DNA of 64,000 bases, taken from contig NZ_FOYN01000001.1 of the NCBI RefSeq assembly GCF_900111935.1, forward strand, positions 728,069 to 792,068, read 5' to 3'. The notes under the pieces were generated by a model. It made no database searches. It saw only the letters and a list, made by a program, of their open reading frames with translations, and had not been told where the DNA came from. This stretch comes from Halorubrum sodomense (GTDB lineage Archaea > Halobacteriota > Halobacteria > Halobacteriales > Haloferacaceae). Below are positions 7,699-16,590 of the stretch, piece by piece. How positions within the stretch are numbered: the stretch's first letter is position 1; each line of letters begins with the position of its first letter. The position numbers and the translations under genes are program-made.

Positions 7699-10500
7699 TC
7701 ACCGACGCGCCCAGTCGAGCATCCGCGCGTAGAACGGGTCGGAGCCGAGCGCCTCGGCGTCGCCCACGATCGTCAGCTGCTTTTTCGCCCGGGTGAGCGC
7801 GACGTTCACGCGGCGGTGGTCCTCGAAGATGGGGCCGTCGAGGTCGCCGGTCGCGACGAACGAGACGAGGACGACCTCCTTCGAGGAGCCCTGAAAGCGG
7901 TCGACGGTGTCGACGGTCACGTCGGTCCGGCGGCCGATCTCCGCGACCTGCGCGCGGAACGGGGCGATCACGCCGATGTCGCCCGGGTCGACGCCGGCCG
8001 CGACGTAGGCGTCGACGACCCCGGCGACGCGCTCGGCCTCGCGGACGTTCCGGTTTCCGTCGCGCTCGCCGTCGGGGTCGACGAACCCCACGCCGCCGGT
8101 CAGTTCGGGCGCGAGCGCGCCGGCGTCGACGCCGAGGTCCGCGAGCGTCTGCCCGGCCACCTCGGGAGTCGCGGGGCGGAGCGCGCCGTCGTAGAACTCC
8201 GCGGAGGCGAACGCCTGGATCCGCTGGCTCATCCGGTACTGGCGGTCGAGCATGACGCTCGCGTCCGGATACGCCTCGATGAGTCGCTCGAAGAGGGAGG
8301 TCCGGAGGTCGTTCTCCGCGCGCACGACCGGGGGGAGCTGCTCGTGGTCGCCGACGAGGACGAACCGGTCCGCGAGGTTGATCGCGGCGTGGGTCCCCGG
8401 CTCCGTGAGCTGGGAGGCCTCGTCGACGAGGGCCACGTCGAACTCGCACTCGCGCATGACGCGGGAGCCGCAGGCCGCGGTGGTGGCGGCGACGACCGGC
8501 GCGTCCCGCAGCTCCGCCGCCTTCGCGTTCGGCTCGCCGCGCTGGACGAGCCGCACGTCCCGCATGTCGTCGCGGACGCCCGTTTCCGTCCCGACGCGCA
8601 ACACGTCGTCGAACCCCTGATCCCGAAGCGCCTCGAGCGCGTTGTCGACCGCGCGGTTGGTGAACGCCGACAGCAGCACGCGATTGCCCTCCTCGACCAG
8701 CGCGCGGATCGCCCGGGCGATGGTGTACGTCTTCCCGGTGCCCGGGGGGCCGTGGATCAGCGCCAGGTCCTCGGCGTCCACCGCGAGCTCGACCGCCTCG
8801 TTCTGCGCGTCGTTGTTGTCGATGTAGGCGTCGGGGGTCTCTGCGGGGCGGTCAGCTACGTCCCGGAACTCCGGCTCCCGGCGACCGAACAGCACGTCCT
8901 TGCGGTCCGTGTCGCCCTTCAGCACCGCGTCGTGGAGCGCGGTCAGCGAGCGGTCGACGGAGATCTCGGAGGGGTAGACGTCGAGCCGGCGCAGCTCGAC
9001 CGGCTCGTCCGCCTCGACGACGACCTCGTCTTTCCCGAGGCGGGTGATGCGCCCGAGCTCCGCGTGCCCGGAAACGGGGTCGCCGTCGCTCGCGAGCGCC
9101 ACGTCGCCCTCGCGGAGCTTCGAGACGGCGTCGCCCGGCTTCCGGGCGCGGAGCTCCCACCGGGCGTCGTCGATCTCGGTCCGGCCGGTCGGTTCGAGGC
9201 CGATCAGCGCGCGGTCGTCCGCGGCGCGCTCCGCCGGCGTCTGCTCCCACAGCTTCCGGTACTCGGCGTGGGTCTCGCGGCGCTCCTCCTCTAAGGCGAC
9301 GTAGAAGCGGTCGAAGTAGTCGCGCTCCTCGTCCGGAATCGGTTCGCCGATCTGGCCCGCCTTCGACTCCTGGTCGAGACGGCCGGAGACGACCATACAG
9401 GCGTCCTGCTCGAAGCAGTAGCTACAGGTCGCGTCCGCCTCGTACCCCGTCGGGACGGTGGGGCGCTCGCCGCGGTCGTTGAGCGCGCGCCACTCCATCG
9501 CCGCGAGGGCGTTGCGCTCGCGCACGACGAACTCCAGGAAGCCCCGCCCGACGGTGAACTCCTTGGCGGGCGCGAGGTCGCCCGACTCCTCGTTGCGGTC
9601 GAGGGCGGTGTTCTTGGTGTACAGCAGCGTCCCGATGTCGGGGTCGACGCCGCGCTCGTCGAGCATCAGCGCGTAGCAGGCGGCCTGGACCTTGTCGTGG
9701 AACCGCGGTTCGCGCTTCGTGTTCTTCCCGGTCTTCAGCTCGACCGGGGTGCCGCGCCGGAGCGCGTCGGCCCGTCCCTTCAGCCCGAACGTGGGCGAGA
9801 TGAGGGTGAACTCCGAGCGCCACGTGTCCTCGTCGCTCAGGGTCCCCTGCGCCAGCCACCCCTCGACGGCGGCGGCGTTGCGGCGCACCTCGTCTTCGAC
9901 CTCCGCGGTCTCGTAGCCGAGGAGTCCGAGCTCGAGGCCGGCCTCCGCGACGCGGTCCTCGACCGACGCCTCCAGATCCATCCCGCGGAGCAGGTCGCCG
10001 AACACCTCGTGGACGATGGTCCCCTTGACGACCGGGTAGTTGAGCGGGATACCCGAGAGCTTGTTCAGGTAGTACATCCGCGGGCACTGGACCCACGACC
10101 GGATCCCCGTCACGTCGACGAGGAAGTCGGGTTCGAGGACGACCCACGACTCGTCGGTCGTCGCGTACCCCGTCTCGCCGCGATACTCGTCTTCCTCGGG
10201 GTCGGTGACGAGCAGCTCCATCCCCGGCTCCGCGTGTTCGGCGGTCTCCGTCCACTTCCCCCACAGCGTCACGTCGACCGGGTCGCCCGCGCCGCGGTCG
10301 GGCCGGATCCGCACCTCCCGGAGGTCGCGCTCGCCGTACGACGTCGACACCGTCCGCGCCTCTCCGACGGAGACGATCGGCCCGCGAACGTTCACGTCCC
10401 CGCTCGGCGGCGGCACCGAAAAACGCTGTCGGTGGTCGCGGTCGGCGGTCGCCGTGACCGTCGGATCGATCGCGCCCGACCGCTCCGCCGGCACCGACAC
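7699..10500 (-). CDS. dna2: Dna2-type nuclease-helicase
   Basis: A 933-residue fusion: an N-terminal OB-like region, a Cas4/RecB nuclease domain, then a superfamily 1 helicase. The nuclease has the iron-sulfur cysteine of SWVQCPRMYYL (about 138) and a C-terminal trio in CSYCFEQDAC (about 360-369), with catalytic residues in GTIVHEVF, GRADAL and PVELKTGKN. The helicase has Walker A GPPGTGKT (about 580), DEAS, GDHEQLPP, and the C-terminal motifs VDRFQGSSKE and VALTRAKKQL. Dna2 processes flaps and DNA ends in replication and repair. The Cas4-like part does not indicate CRISPR; no array or cas gene is nearby. Its start lies 35 bp from a divergent conserved gene. Confidence 0.93.
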   Translation of the reverse strand: MSVPAERSGAIDPTVTATADRDHRQRFSVPPPSGDVNVRGPIVSVGEARTVSTSYGERDLREVRIRPDRGAGDPVDVTLWGKWTETAEHAEPGMELLVTDPEEDEYRGETGYATTDESWVVLEPDFLVDVTGIRSWVQCPRMYYLNKLSGIPLNYPVVKGTIVHEVFGDLLRGMDLEASVEDRVAEAGLELGLLGYETAEVEDEVRRNAAAVEGWLAQGTLSDEDTWRSEFTLISPTFGLKGRADALRRGTPVELKTGKNTKREPRFHDKVQAACYALMLDERGVDPDIGTLLYTKNTALDRNEESGDLAPAKEFTVGRGFLEFVVRERNALAAMEWRALNDRGERPTVPTGYEADATCSYCFEQDACMVVSGRLDQESKAGQIGEPIPDEERDYFDRFYVALEEERRETHAEYRKLWEQTPAERAADDRALIGLEPTGRTEIDDARWELRARKPGDAVSKLREGDVALASDGDPVSGHAELGRITRLGKDEVVVEADEPVELRRLDVYPSEISVDRSLTALHDAVLKGDTDRKDVLFGRREPEFRDVADRPAETPDAYIDNNDAQNEAVELAVDAEDLALIHGPPGTGKTYTIARAIRALVEEGNRVLLSAFTNRAVDNALEALRDQGFDDVLRVGTETGVRDDMRDVRLVQRGEPNAKAAELRDAPVVAATTAACGSRVMRECEFDVALVDEASQLTEPGTHAAINLADRFVLVGDHEQLPPVVRAENDLRTSLFERLIEAYPDASVMLDRQYRMSQRIQAFASAEFYDGALRPATPEVAGQTLADLGVDAGALAPELTGGVGFVDPDGERDGNRNVREAERVAGVVDAYVAAGVDPGDIGVIAPFRAQVAEIGRRTDVTVDTVDRFQGSSKEVVLVSFVATGDLDGPIFEDHRRVNVALTRAKKQLTIVGDAEALGSDPFYARMLDWARR

Positions 10501-10535
10501 GCTCTTGCGCTCGCCGTCCCGAACTCTCGACCGAC

Positions 10536-11087
10536 ATGCGCGTACGAGACTGGGACGACATCCTCGCGGACGTCGCGAGCGACTCGACCGACCCCGAGGG
10601 CTGGCGGGCGGTCGCCGGCTCCCGCGAGGGCGGCCTCGGCGAGGACCTCTACTTCGGTCACCCGAGCGTCGGGCTCTACCACCTGAAGACGTACGCGAAG
10701 AACCCCCGAGACCTCCGCGGGGTCGGGACCCGAGTCGCCCGCAGCGTCGACGACGAGCTCGATCCGCTCCTCCCGGACGCCGACAGCGACGGCCGGTTCG
10801 CGGTGCAGTCGGCGCCCGAAGACGAGGAGCACGCCGAGGAGATGGCGACGCGGCTCACGGAGGCGCTGCGGGTCCACGCCGAGGCGCCGACCGAGCCCGA
10901 CCACCTCTTCGAGGACGTGATGGAGGCGGTCGAGTCGCCCGCGTTCGGCCCGATGGAGTACGAGTTCGACGGGCGCCCGGACGAGCTCGACGAGCTCTCC
11001 GACACCTTCGAGGCGGCCGAGGAGCTGCTCACCAGCGAGCTCGACGACCTGATCGAGGACGACGACGTCGACCGCGGCTTCCACTGA
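10536..11087 (+). CDS. Conserved haloarchaeal protein of unknown function
   Basis: A 183-residue soluble acidic protein with no motif I can name. It reads as mostly helical with a GLYHLKTYAKNPRDLRGVGT stretch at about 46-65 that looks conserved, and ends in a long acidic helix with the tail DDVDRGFH. No signal peptide or membrane segment is visible. It is divergent from dna2. The last codons and the TGA form the first copy of a 22-bp tandem repeat that continues downstream. Confidence 0.75.
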   Translation: MRVRDWDDILADVASDSTDPEGWRAVAGSREGGLGEDLYFGHPSVGLYHLKTYAKNPRDLRGVGTRVARSVDDELDPLLPDADSDGRFAVQSAPEDEEHAEEMATRLTEALRVHAEAPTEPDHLFEDVMEAVESPAFGPMEYEFDGRPDELDELSDTFEAAEELLTSELDDLIEDDDVDRGFH

Positions 11088-11166
11088 CGCCCGCCGCGAC
11101 TTCCACTGACGCCCGCCGCGACTTCCACTGACGCCCGCCGCGGCTTCCACTGACGCCCGCCGCGAC
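11079..11166 (+). repeat. 22-bp tandem repeat (4 copies) starting at a stop codon
   Basis: Four head-to-tail 22-bp copies (11079, 11101, 11123, 11145). Each begins TTCCACTGACGCCCGCC; copies 1, 2 and 4 end CGCGAC and copy 3 ends CGCGGC. Copy 1 contains the final Phe-His codons and stop TGA of the upstream gene, so each copy repeats the gene's 3' end. Copy-number change would leave the protein intact because translation ends in copy 1. Confidence 0.9.
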
Positions 11167-11241
11167 TCCCCCGGAGCGCCGCGGTCGGGCCGCGGAGACA
11201 TCCGGCGCATCGGTTTTGTCTCTCCCCCGCCAACGACGCGT

Positions 11242-11409
11242 ATGGGACTCAAAGCGGACACCGCGAACGGCCTGATATCGCTCGGCATCGGCGTCGCAGT
11301 CACCTGGCTCACGGCCTCCGACGGCGACCACAGCACGGCGGACCTCCTCGTCGCGGTCGCGATCAGCTCCTTCCTCTCGGGCTTCTTCACGAGCTACTTC
11401 GCGAAGTGA
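11242..11409 (+). CDS. Small membrane protein (55 aa)
   Basis: A 55-codon frame beginning MGLKADTANGLISLGIGVAV. It has two hydrophobic segments (about residues 8-21 and 32-50) joined by a short acidic turn (TASDGDHST), and ends SGFFTSYFAK. Codon use is GC3-rich like its neighbours and the frame is clean between its ATG and TGA. A helical hairpin in the membrane is the likely structure; function is unknown. Confidence 0.7.
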   Translation: MGLKADTANGLISLGIGVAVTWLTASDGDHSTADLLVAVAISSFLSGFFTSYFAK

Positions 11410-11445
11410 CGGCCGAGCGGCGAGGGGGAACCGGAGCGGTCGGCG

Positions 11446-11844
11446 TCAGATCGCCGTCACCCACGCCCGGTACTCCTCGTCGAGCTCGTACACCTCGCGG
11501 AAGGCGCGCTCGACGAAGCCCGCCACTCGGTTCGCGTCCGAGCGGGCGGTGACGACGGCGTTCGTCCCCTCCGCCTCCTCCGGGCTGACGAGCTCGTCGA
11601 TCCGGAACTCGGGGAACTCGGAGAGCAGTTCCTTCAGGCGGTCCAGCTCGTCGTCGGTGCAGTCCATGATCAGCTCGGTGCCCGCGAGCTGGATCCACGG
11701 GGGGATCTCGCCGCCGTCGGTGTCGTCGCTGTCGGGGTCGACGTCGACGGTCATCACGTCACCGGAGCGCGCGCGGTGCGCGGCCGCGGCGTCGGCGAAC
11801 AGCTTCAGCCGCTCGTCCTCCGTCGCGGCGTCGAATCTGGTCAT
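11446..11844 (-). CDS. Conserved haloarchaeal protein of unknown function
   Basis: A 132-residue acidic protein without membrane segments or a nameable motif. It begins MTRFDAATEDERLKLFADAA and ends EVYELDEEYRAWVTAI. The central part (IPPWIQLAGTELIMDCTDDE) may form a small alpha/beta domain. It is convergent with the small membrane protein and has its own promoter region upstream; a TTTTAAG lies about 25 bp before the ATG on the minus strand (near 11867-11873). Confidence 0.7.
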   Translation of the reverse strand: MTRFDAATEDERLKLFADAAAAHRARSGDVMTVDVDPDSDDTDGGEIPPWIQLAGTELIMDCTDDELDRLKELLSEFPEFRIDELVSPEEAEGTNAVVTARSDANRVAGFVERAFREVYELDEEYRAWVTAI

Positions 11845-11938
11845 ACGGTCGCTCGGCCGCGACGGGGCTTAAAATCCCCACTCCGCGGCGGCCGGGCGTC
11901 CGGTCTCTCCCGGACCGACCTCTCGGCCCCCGCCCCCC

Positions 11939-13126
11939 TCACTCCCGCTCCGTCTCCGCCAGCACGTCGTCGACGAGCGAGAGGGTCCGCTCCGCCTCGG
12001 CGACGCGCTCGTCCGCCTCCCCCCGGTCGATCAGGGCCAGGGCGTCGTCGTCGAGTTCGTGCCTTACCTCGGCCGCGCGGCGGAGTCGCTCGTACTCGTC
12101 GCTCCGCGCGAGTTCGCGGACCGAGCGCAGCGTCGCGACGACCTCGTCGTCCGCGATCCGGCCGACCAGCGGCACCAGCTCGTCGATCTCGTAGGCGAGT
12201 TCGTCGCCCGGCTTCGGCGGCCAGTCCACCGTCAGCGGCTCGCCGTCGAGGCGTTCGAGGTACGTCCGGTGGACCGCGACCGCGGTGCGCAGCGCCCCCG
12301 GGTCGTCGACGTAGTGCTCCAGCTTGGAGTTCGTGTAGTCGGCGTACTCCAGCAGCGTCGCGGGCGGCTCCTCGCCGGCCGCGTGCGTCTCGACGTACTC
12401 CGCCAGGTCCGTCGGGGGCACGTCGACGTCGACGAACGGGGTCGCGTCCGCGCGGTCGAGGAAGTCGAACACCTCGCGGGCGGACGCCGACTCGAAGAAC
12501 TCCCGGAACGCCGCCCGAATCCCCTCGTCGTACGCCTCGATCGGATCGCGGAGCCGGTCGAGGTCGGCGTCGAGGTCGGCGTCGGCCATGGCGGCGACCT
12601 CGCGGAGCTCGTCGAGTCGCGCGTCGAGACGCTTGCGGGCCTCGCGGGCCGCCTTCCTGGCTCCCCGGTAGTCGTCGACCGCGTCGTCGTACGCCTCCAG
12701 GAGGTCGACGAACTCCCCGGCCGGCTCCAGCGCCTCGCGGGCGGCCGCGAAGTCCGACTCCGAGAGCCGGCGCTTGTCGACCGCCTCGTCGGCCGCCTCG
12801 AAGGCGTCGGCGGCCGGGAGGTCGTCGTCGACGTCGGTCGCGTCGTCGAACTCCCCGCGGAACCGGACGTACGACTCGAAGTCGCCGGAGCCGACCGCGT
12901 CCTCCTCGTACCGGTCGAGGATCCGGTGGGCGCGGCGGTAGGCGTCCGCGGCCGCCTCGACGCGATCGCGGCCGTAGCCGTCGATCCGCTCCTCGATACG
13001 CCGGAGCTCGTCGTAGCGCTCACGGAGCCGGGCGGCCGCTTCCCCCGCCTCGGAGACGGGGTCGTCGTCGCCCGCTCCGCCCTCCTCGTCGCCTCGCCGC
13101 GCCGTCCCGCCGGCACCCTCGGCCAT
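11939..13126 (-). CDS. Coiled-coil conserved haloarchaeal protein next to hisI
   Basis: A 395-residue, very acidic and almost entirely helical protein. Residues 30-220 have long heptad-like runs (for example RERYDELRRIEERIDGYGRD and ARKAAREARKRLDARLDELR), then a conserved part VDWPPKPGDELAYEIDELVP (about 300-320) and a C-terminal helix. No catalytic motif is visible. It follows hisI with only a 3-bp gap, so the two form an operon. The link to histidine synthesis is positional only. Confidence 0.75.
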   Translation of the reverse strand: MAEGAGGTARRGDEEGGAGDDDPVSEAGEAAARLRERYDELRRIEERIDGYGRDRVEAAADAYRRAHRILDRYEEDAVGSGDFESYVRFRGEFDDATDVDDDLPAADAFEAADEAVDKRRLSESDFAAAREALEPAGEFVDLLEAYDDAVDDYRGARKAAREARKRLDARLDELREVAAMADADLDADLDRLRDPIEAYDEGIRAAFREFFESASAREVFDFLDRADATPFVDVDVPPTDLAEYVETHAAGEEPPATLLEYADYTNSKLEHYVDDPGALRTAVAVHRTYLERLDGEPLTVDWPPKPGDELAYEIDELVPLVGRIADDEVVATLRSVRELARSDEYERLRRAAEVRHELDDDALALIDRGEADERVAEAERTLSLVDDVLAETERE

Positions 13127-13129
13127 CGG

Positions 13130-13513
13130 TCAGTACACCTCGTCGGGGTCGAAGACGCGCTCCCCGACGTGTTCGCCGTCTATCGTCCGGTGGAAACACG
13201 ACCGGTGGCCGGTGTGGCAGGCCCCGCCCGCCTGGTCGACGAGGTACAGCAGGGTGTCGGCGTCGCAGTCGACTCGGACCTCCCGGACCGACTGGGTATG
13301 GCCGGATGTGGCGCCCTTGTGCCAGATCTCCTCGCGGGACCGGGAGTAGTAGTGGGCCTCGCCGGTCTCGCGGGTGCGCGCCAGCGCCTCGGGCGAGACG
13401 TACGCGAGCATCAACACCTCGCCGGAGTCGGCGTCCTGGGCGACCGCCGGCACCAGCCCGTCATCGCCGAAGTCGACGTCGATCGCCCCGGTCTCCGCGT
13501 CGGCGTCACTCAT
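13130..13513 (-). CDS. hisI: Phosphoribosyl-AMP cyclohydrolase
   Basis: HisI opens the adenine ring of phosphoribosyl-AMP in step 3 of histidine synthesis. The 127-residue protein has the family hallmarks: [40 protein letters not shown], the metal-binding DCDADTLLY, and [11 protein letters not shown] with its zinc cysteines. It is stand-alone, not fused to HisE. The coiled-coil gene follows after 3 bp. Confidence 0.96.
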   Translation of the reverse strand: MSDADAETGAIDVDFGDDGLVPAVAQDADSGEVLMLAYVSPEALARTRETGEAHYYSRSREEIWHKGATSGHTQSVREVRVDCDADTLLYLVDQAGGACHTGHRSCFHRTIDGEHVGERVFDPDEVY

Positions 13514-13610
13514 GGCTGTCCGGAGACGTGGCGCCCGAATAGTCCTTGTGTCTGCGGCGCTCGGAAGCCCCGGTACGCCGGGAGACGGCGGCTCCCAGAC
13601 GGCCGACCCG

Positions 13611-14048
13611 CTACCCGTCCGGAGCGAGCCGCAGGGCGAGCGCGTCGCCGTCGGCGTACGCGCCCGGCCGCCGCTCGACGACCTCGAAGCCGAGCGACTC
13701 GTACAGCGCGAGCGCGGCGTCGTTATCGGGGTGGGCCTGAAGCGTCACCGGTCCGTCGGCGTCGGCGATGGTCGCGGCGAGCAGCGCTCGGGCGCGCCCC
13801 TCGCGCCGGAACGCGGGCGCGACGACGAGCTCCGCGACGTGGACGCCCGAGCGGTTCGGCGCGTCCACCGGGAGCAGGTAGCCGACGACCCGACCGTCGG
13901 CGACGCTCACGCGGGCGGCGCCCACCGCGAGCCCGTACTCCAACAGGTCCGGGCTCGGCTGTCGGAGGTGCGACTGGAGTTCCCGGATCCGGGCGGCGTC
14001 GGCGGGTCGTCCGGGGCGAACGCGGGGGTTTCGGTCCTCGTCAGCCAT
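13611..14048 (-). CDS. GNAT-family N-acetyltransferase
   Basis: A 145-residue single-domain acetyltransferase with the acetyl-CoA-binding signature [20 protein letters not shown] (about 74-93, a variant of the Q/RxxGxG/A motif) and the C-terminal [20 protein letters not shown]. The substrate is unknown. Its ATG lies 1 bp past the stop of the DUF92 gene, so it is the second gene of that operon. Confidence 0.88.
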   Translation of the reverse strand: MADEDRNPRVRPGRPADAARIRELQSHLRQPSPDLLEYGLAVGAARVSVADGRVVGYLLPVDAPNRSGVHVAELVVAPAFRREGRARALLAATIADADGPVTLQAHPDNDAALALYESLGFEVVERRPGAYADGDALALRLAPDG

Positions 14049-14049
14049 C

Positions 14050-15384
14050 TCACACCGCCGTCCAGAGCGCGACGGCGGCGACCGCGCCGCCGAGCGTCGC
14101 GAGGAAGTTCACGGTCTGGTTGCCGACCCGGTCGCCCTCGATCAGGGCGCCGAGGAGGCTGTCGACGGTCATCCCGGCGACGCCGGCGGCGGCGACGGCT
14201 CCGCCCGCGGCGACGCCGCCGGGGACGACCGGATCGAGGATCGGGCTCCCGCCGGCGGCGAGCGCGCCGACGAGCACCGCGCCGGAGAAGCCCGCGAGTT
14301 CGCCCTGCCAGGTGACCGCGCCGTCGGTCCCGGGGTCGACGCGTCGGAGCGTCGTCACCAGCCGCGGGCCGTCGTAGAGGCCGCCGATCTCCGAGGAGAG
14401 CGTGTCTGCCATCGCGGTCGCCGTCGCGCCCGCGAAGACGAACCCGAACGGCGCCGCCGGGACGGCGAGGTGCGGCGCGGCCGCGTAGCCGACCACCGCG
14501 GCGAGCGCGATCGCGGAGTTCGCTAACACGTTGCCGGTGCCGCGGGCGCCCTCGTTCTCCTGGGCCACTCCCCTGTCCGCCTTCTCGTCGAACCGGTACT
14601 TCGAGGCGAGGCCGCCGACCGCGTAGAAGGACATCAGCGTGAGGAACCAGCCGACGCCGCCGAGCACGACCGCGAGCAGCGCCGAGACGACGCCGGTGAG
14701 CATCCCCGCCACCGAGGCGGTGCCGATGGCGAAGGAGACGTAGCCGAGCGCGCCGGTCACCGCGAGGCCGGCGGCGATCAGGGGGGCCTCCACGGTCGGC
14801 TCCAGCGCGATGAACCCCCACGTCACGAACGCGACGAGGGCCGTCGTGATGTGCGCGTCCCGCGAGAACACGAGCGAGCGGATCAGCGCGGCCGTCAGCG
14901 CGGCCGCCGCGGCGAGGAAGACGAGCAGGGGGACCGTCTCGGCGTCGACGGGAGCGCCGGTCTGGAGTCGCACCGCGATCTGTCCGACGAGGGCCGCGGC
15001 CGTCCCGACGACGACGTAGCCGGCGACCAGCGGGAACTCGTCGGTCGTCCGGCGGGAGACGAGCGTCCGACCGAGGCGGCCGGCCCCGACCGCGAGCGTC
15101 GCCGCCGCGAACGCCTCGTACGGTAGCGGGGCGCGCGGCAGCGACGCGAACAGCGCGAGGCCGGCGCCGGCGAGCGCGAAGGAGACGAGTCCGTAAAGGC
15201 GCTCGGCCTCCCGGTCGCCGGGTAACGCGAGCGTCTCGAACCACTCGCCGTCGCGGACGCCGAAGAAGGCGCCCCCGGCGACGGCGAAGAAGGGGACGGC
15301 GGCGGCGGTGTCGAGCGCCGGCGCGAGGACCGCGAGGGCGGCCACCGCGGCGAACACACTCGCGCGTCGGACCCTCCGTAGCAC
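14050..15384 (-). CDS. DUF92 family integral membrane protein
   Basis: A 444-residue polytopic membrane protein with about 10-12 hydrophobic segments. The DUF92 signatures are GGLASKYRFDEKADRGVAQE, NEGARGTGNVLANS, TATAMADTLSSEIGGLYDG and GMTVDSLLGALIEGD. Plant and cyanobacterial relatives include the VTE6 prenyl-phosphate kinase, so a lipid or isoprenoid phosphate kinase role is possible, perhaps in quinone or lipid salvage. Translation starts at GTG (15384); no in-frame ATG precedes the first hydrophobic segment. The GNAT gene follows after 1 bp. Confidence 0.85.
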   Translation of the reverse strand: MLRRVRRASVFAAVAALAVLAPALDTAAAVPFFAVAGGAFFGVRDGEWFETLALPGDREAERLYGLVSFALAGAGLALFASLPRAPLPYEAFAAATLAVGAGRLGRTLVSRRTTDEFPLVAGYVVVGTAAALVGQIAVRLQTGAPVDAETVPLLVFLAAAAALTAALIRSLVFSRDAHITTALVAFVTWGFIALEPTVEAPLIAAGLAVTGALGYVSFAIGTASVAGMLTGVVSALLAVVLGGVGWFLTLMSFYAVGGLASKYRFDEKADRGVAQENEGARGTGNVLANSAIALAAVVGYAAAPHLAVPAAPFGFVFAGATATAMADTLSSEIGGLYDGPRLVTTLRRVDPGTDGAVTWQGELAGFSGAVLVGALAAGGSPILDPVVPGGVAAGGAVAAAGVAGMTVDSLLGALIEGDRVGNQTVNFLATLGGAVAAVALWTAV

Positions 15385-15470
15385 GTCCTCGGCTACCCGC
15401 GACGACCACTTAACGGTCCCGACAGCCGTCGGGCGGTCGACCGCTGACCGCCGTCACCGCGACGCCGATG

Positions 15471-15584
15471 TCAGTATCGGTACTCGTTGAACTGGACCGC
15501 GTGTCCCTCCAGCACGCGGACGGACTCTTCCGGGTCCTCCTCGTCGTCACCGATCCGATCCTCGTGCGAGTCAACCACTCCCAT
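15471..15584 (-). CDS. Small acidic protein (37 aa)
   Basis: A 37-codon frame reading MGVVDSHEDRIGDDEEDPEE and ending GHAVQFNEYRY. A TATA element (GTTATATGGG on the minus strand, near 15606-15615) sits 24-30 bp upstream of the ATG, as for a leaderless gene. Composition is typical of small haloarchaeal acidic proteins. Function is unknown; the aromatic tail may be a binding motif. Confidence 0.65.
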   Translation of the reverse strand: MGVVDSHEDRIGDDEEDPEESVRVLEGHAVQFNEYRY

Positions 15585-15658
15585 GAGAGAGCCGTACACG
15601 TCCGCCCATATAACTGTTCTCCACGTGGCGGCGGTGACAGTTCGCGGAGAGCCGATCG

Positions 15659-16438
15659 TCAGCCGATGACGCGGTCGATCTCGCCGAGGTGATCGATCAC
15701 GTGATCGGGGACAGTTTCCGACGCCGCGAGGGTGTCGTCGTCGGTGACGCCCGAGCGGACGAGGACGGTCGTCATTCCGGCGCGCTCGCCGAGCGCGATG
15801 TCCGTGTCGAGGCGGTCGCCGACGACGAGACACTCCTCGGCGGGGGCGGAGAGTCGCTCGCGGACCATCTCGATCGCGGTGTCCGAGGGCTTGCCGAGGA
15901 CGGCGTCGGGGTCGCGCTCGGCGACGCCCGCTATCGCGTTGATCACGGCGCCCGATCCGGGGACGTCGCGCTCGGGGGCCGGGATCACCACGTCGGGGTC
16001 GGTGCCGATGAAGGGGATATCGCGTTCGAGGGCCCACAGCGCGGTACAGAGGTCGTCGTAGTCGAACTCGCGGTCGATGGAGGCGACCAGGGCGTCGGCG
16101 GCGGCGACGTCGTCGGTCGTCGAGAGGCCGGCCGCCGCGAACTGGTCGCGCAGTCCGGGGTCGGCGATACAGAGCAGGTCGTCGTCCGCGTGGTGTTCCC
16201 GGAGGTACCGCGTCGTCACGCTGCCCGCGGTGAACACCCTCTCGGCGTCGACGTCGTACCCCGCCGCGCCGAGGCGGTCGACGTACGCCGGCGGCGCCTT
16301 CGTCGGATTGTTCGAGACGAACAGGGTCTCGATCCCGGCCTCGCGGAGCCGCCGGTACCCCGCCGGGGCGCCCGGGATCGGATCGTCGCCGCGCACGACC
16401 GTGCCGTCGACGTCGAGGACGGCGCCGCTGAACTCCAT
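15659..16438 (-). CDS. HAD-IIA (NagD-type) phosphatase
   Basis: A 259-residue HAD hydrolase with motif I AVLDVDGTVVRGDDP (nucleophile Asp), motif II LFVSNNPTK, motif III Lys in VLGKPSD, and motif IV ECLVVGDRLDTDIALGERAG. The C2-type cap between motifs II and III places it with NagD and phosphoglycolate/p-nitrophenyl phosphatases. The substrate is not predictable. The start is taken at MEFSGAVLDVDG (16438), immediately before motif I, rather than a longer in-frame ATG at 16528. Confidence 0.9.
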   Translation of the reverse strand: MEFSGAVLDVDGTVVRGDDPIPGAPAGYRRLREAGIETLFVSNNPTKAPPAYVDRLGAAGYDVDAERVFTAGSVTTRYLREHHADDDLLCIADPGLRDQFAAAGLSTTDDVAAADALVASIDREFDYDDLCTALWALERDIPFIGTDPDVVIPAPERDVPGSGAVINAIAGVAERDPDAVLGKPSDTAIEMVRERLSAPAEECLVVGDRLDTDIALGERAGMTTVLVRSGVTDDDTLAASETVPDHVIDHLGEIDRVIG

Positions 16439-16590
16439 GCCCGGAGTGGGGACGCCACGGCCGTAGGGGTTGCGCCCGGGACGGGGACGGTAACTGACCG
16501 CCGACGCCGACGGACCGCCTCGGATCACGAACTCGGTACCGGTTCCACCTTCGGGATAACGGAAGGGTAAAGCGGCAGCGTTCCGTATCG

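Noticed and set aside
7699..10500. Cas4-like domain as evidence of CRISPR
   Set aside because: It is the nuclease part of Dna2, with a helicase attached; no repeat-spacer array or cas gene is present.
11079..11166. 22-bp repeats as a CRISPR array
   Set aside because: The copies are adjacent with no spacers, and contain the end of a coding sequence.
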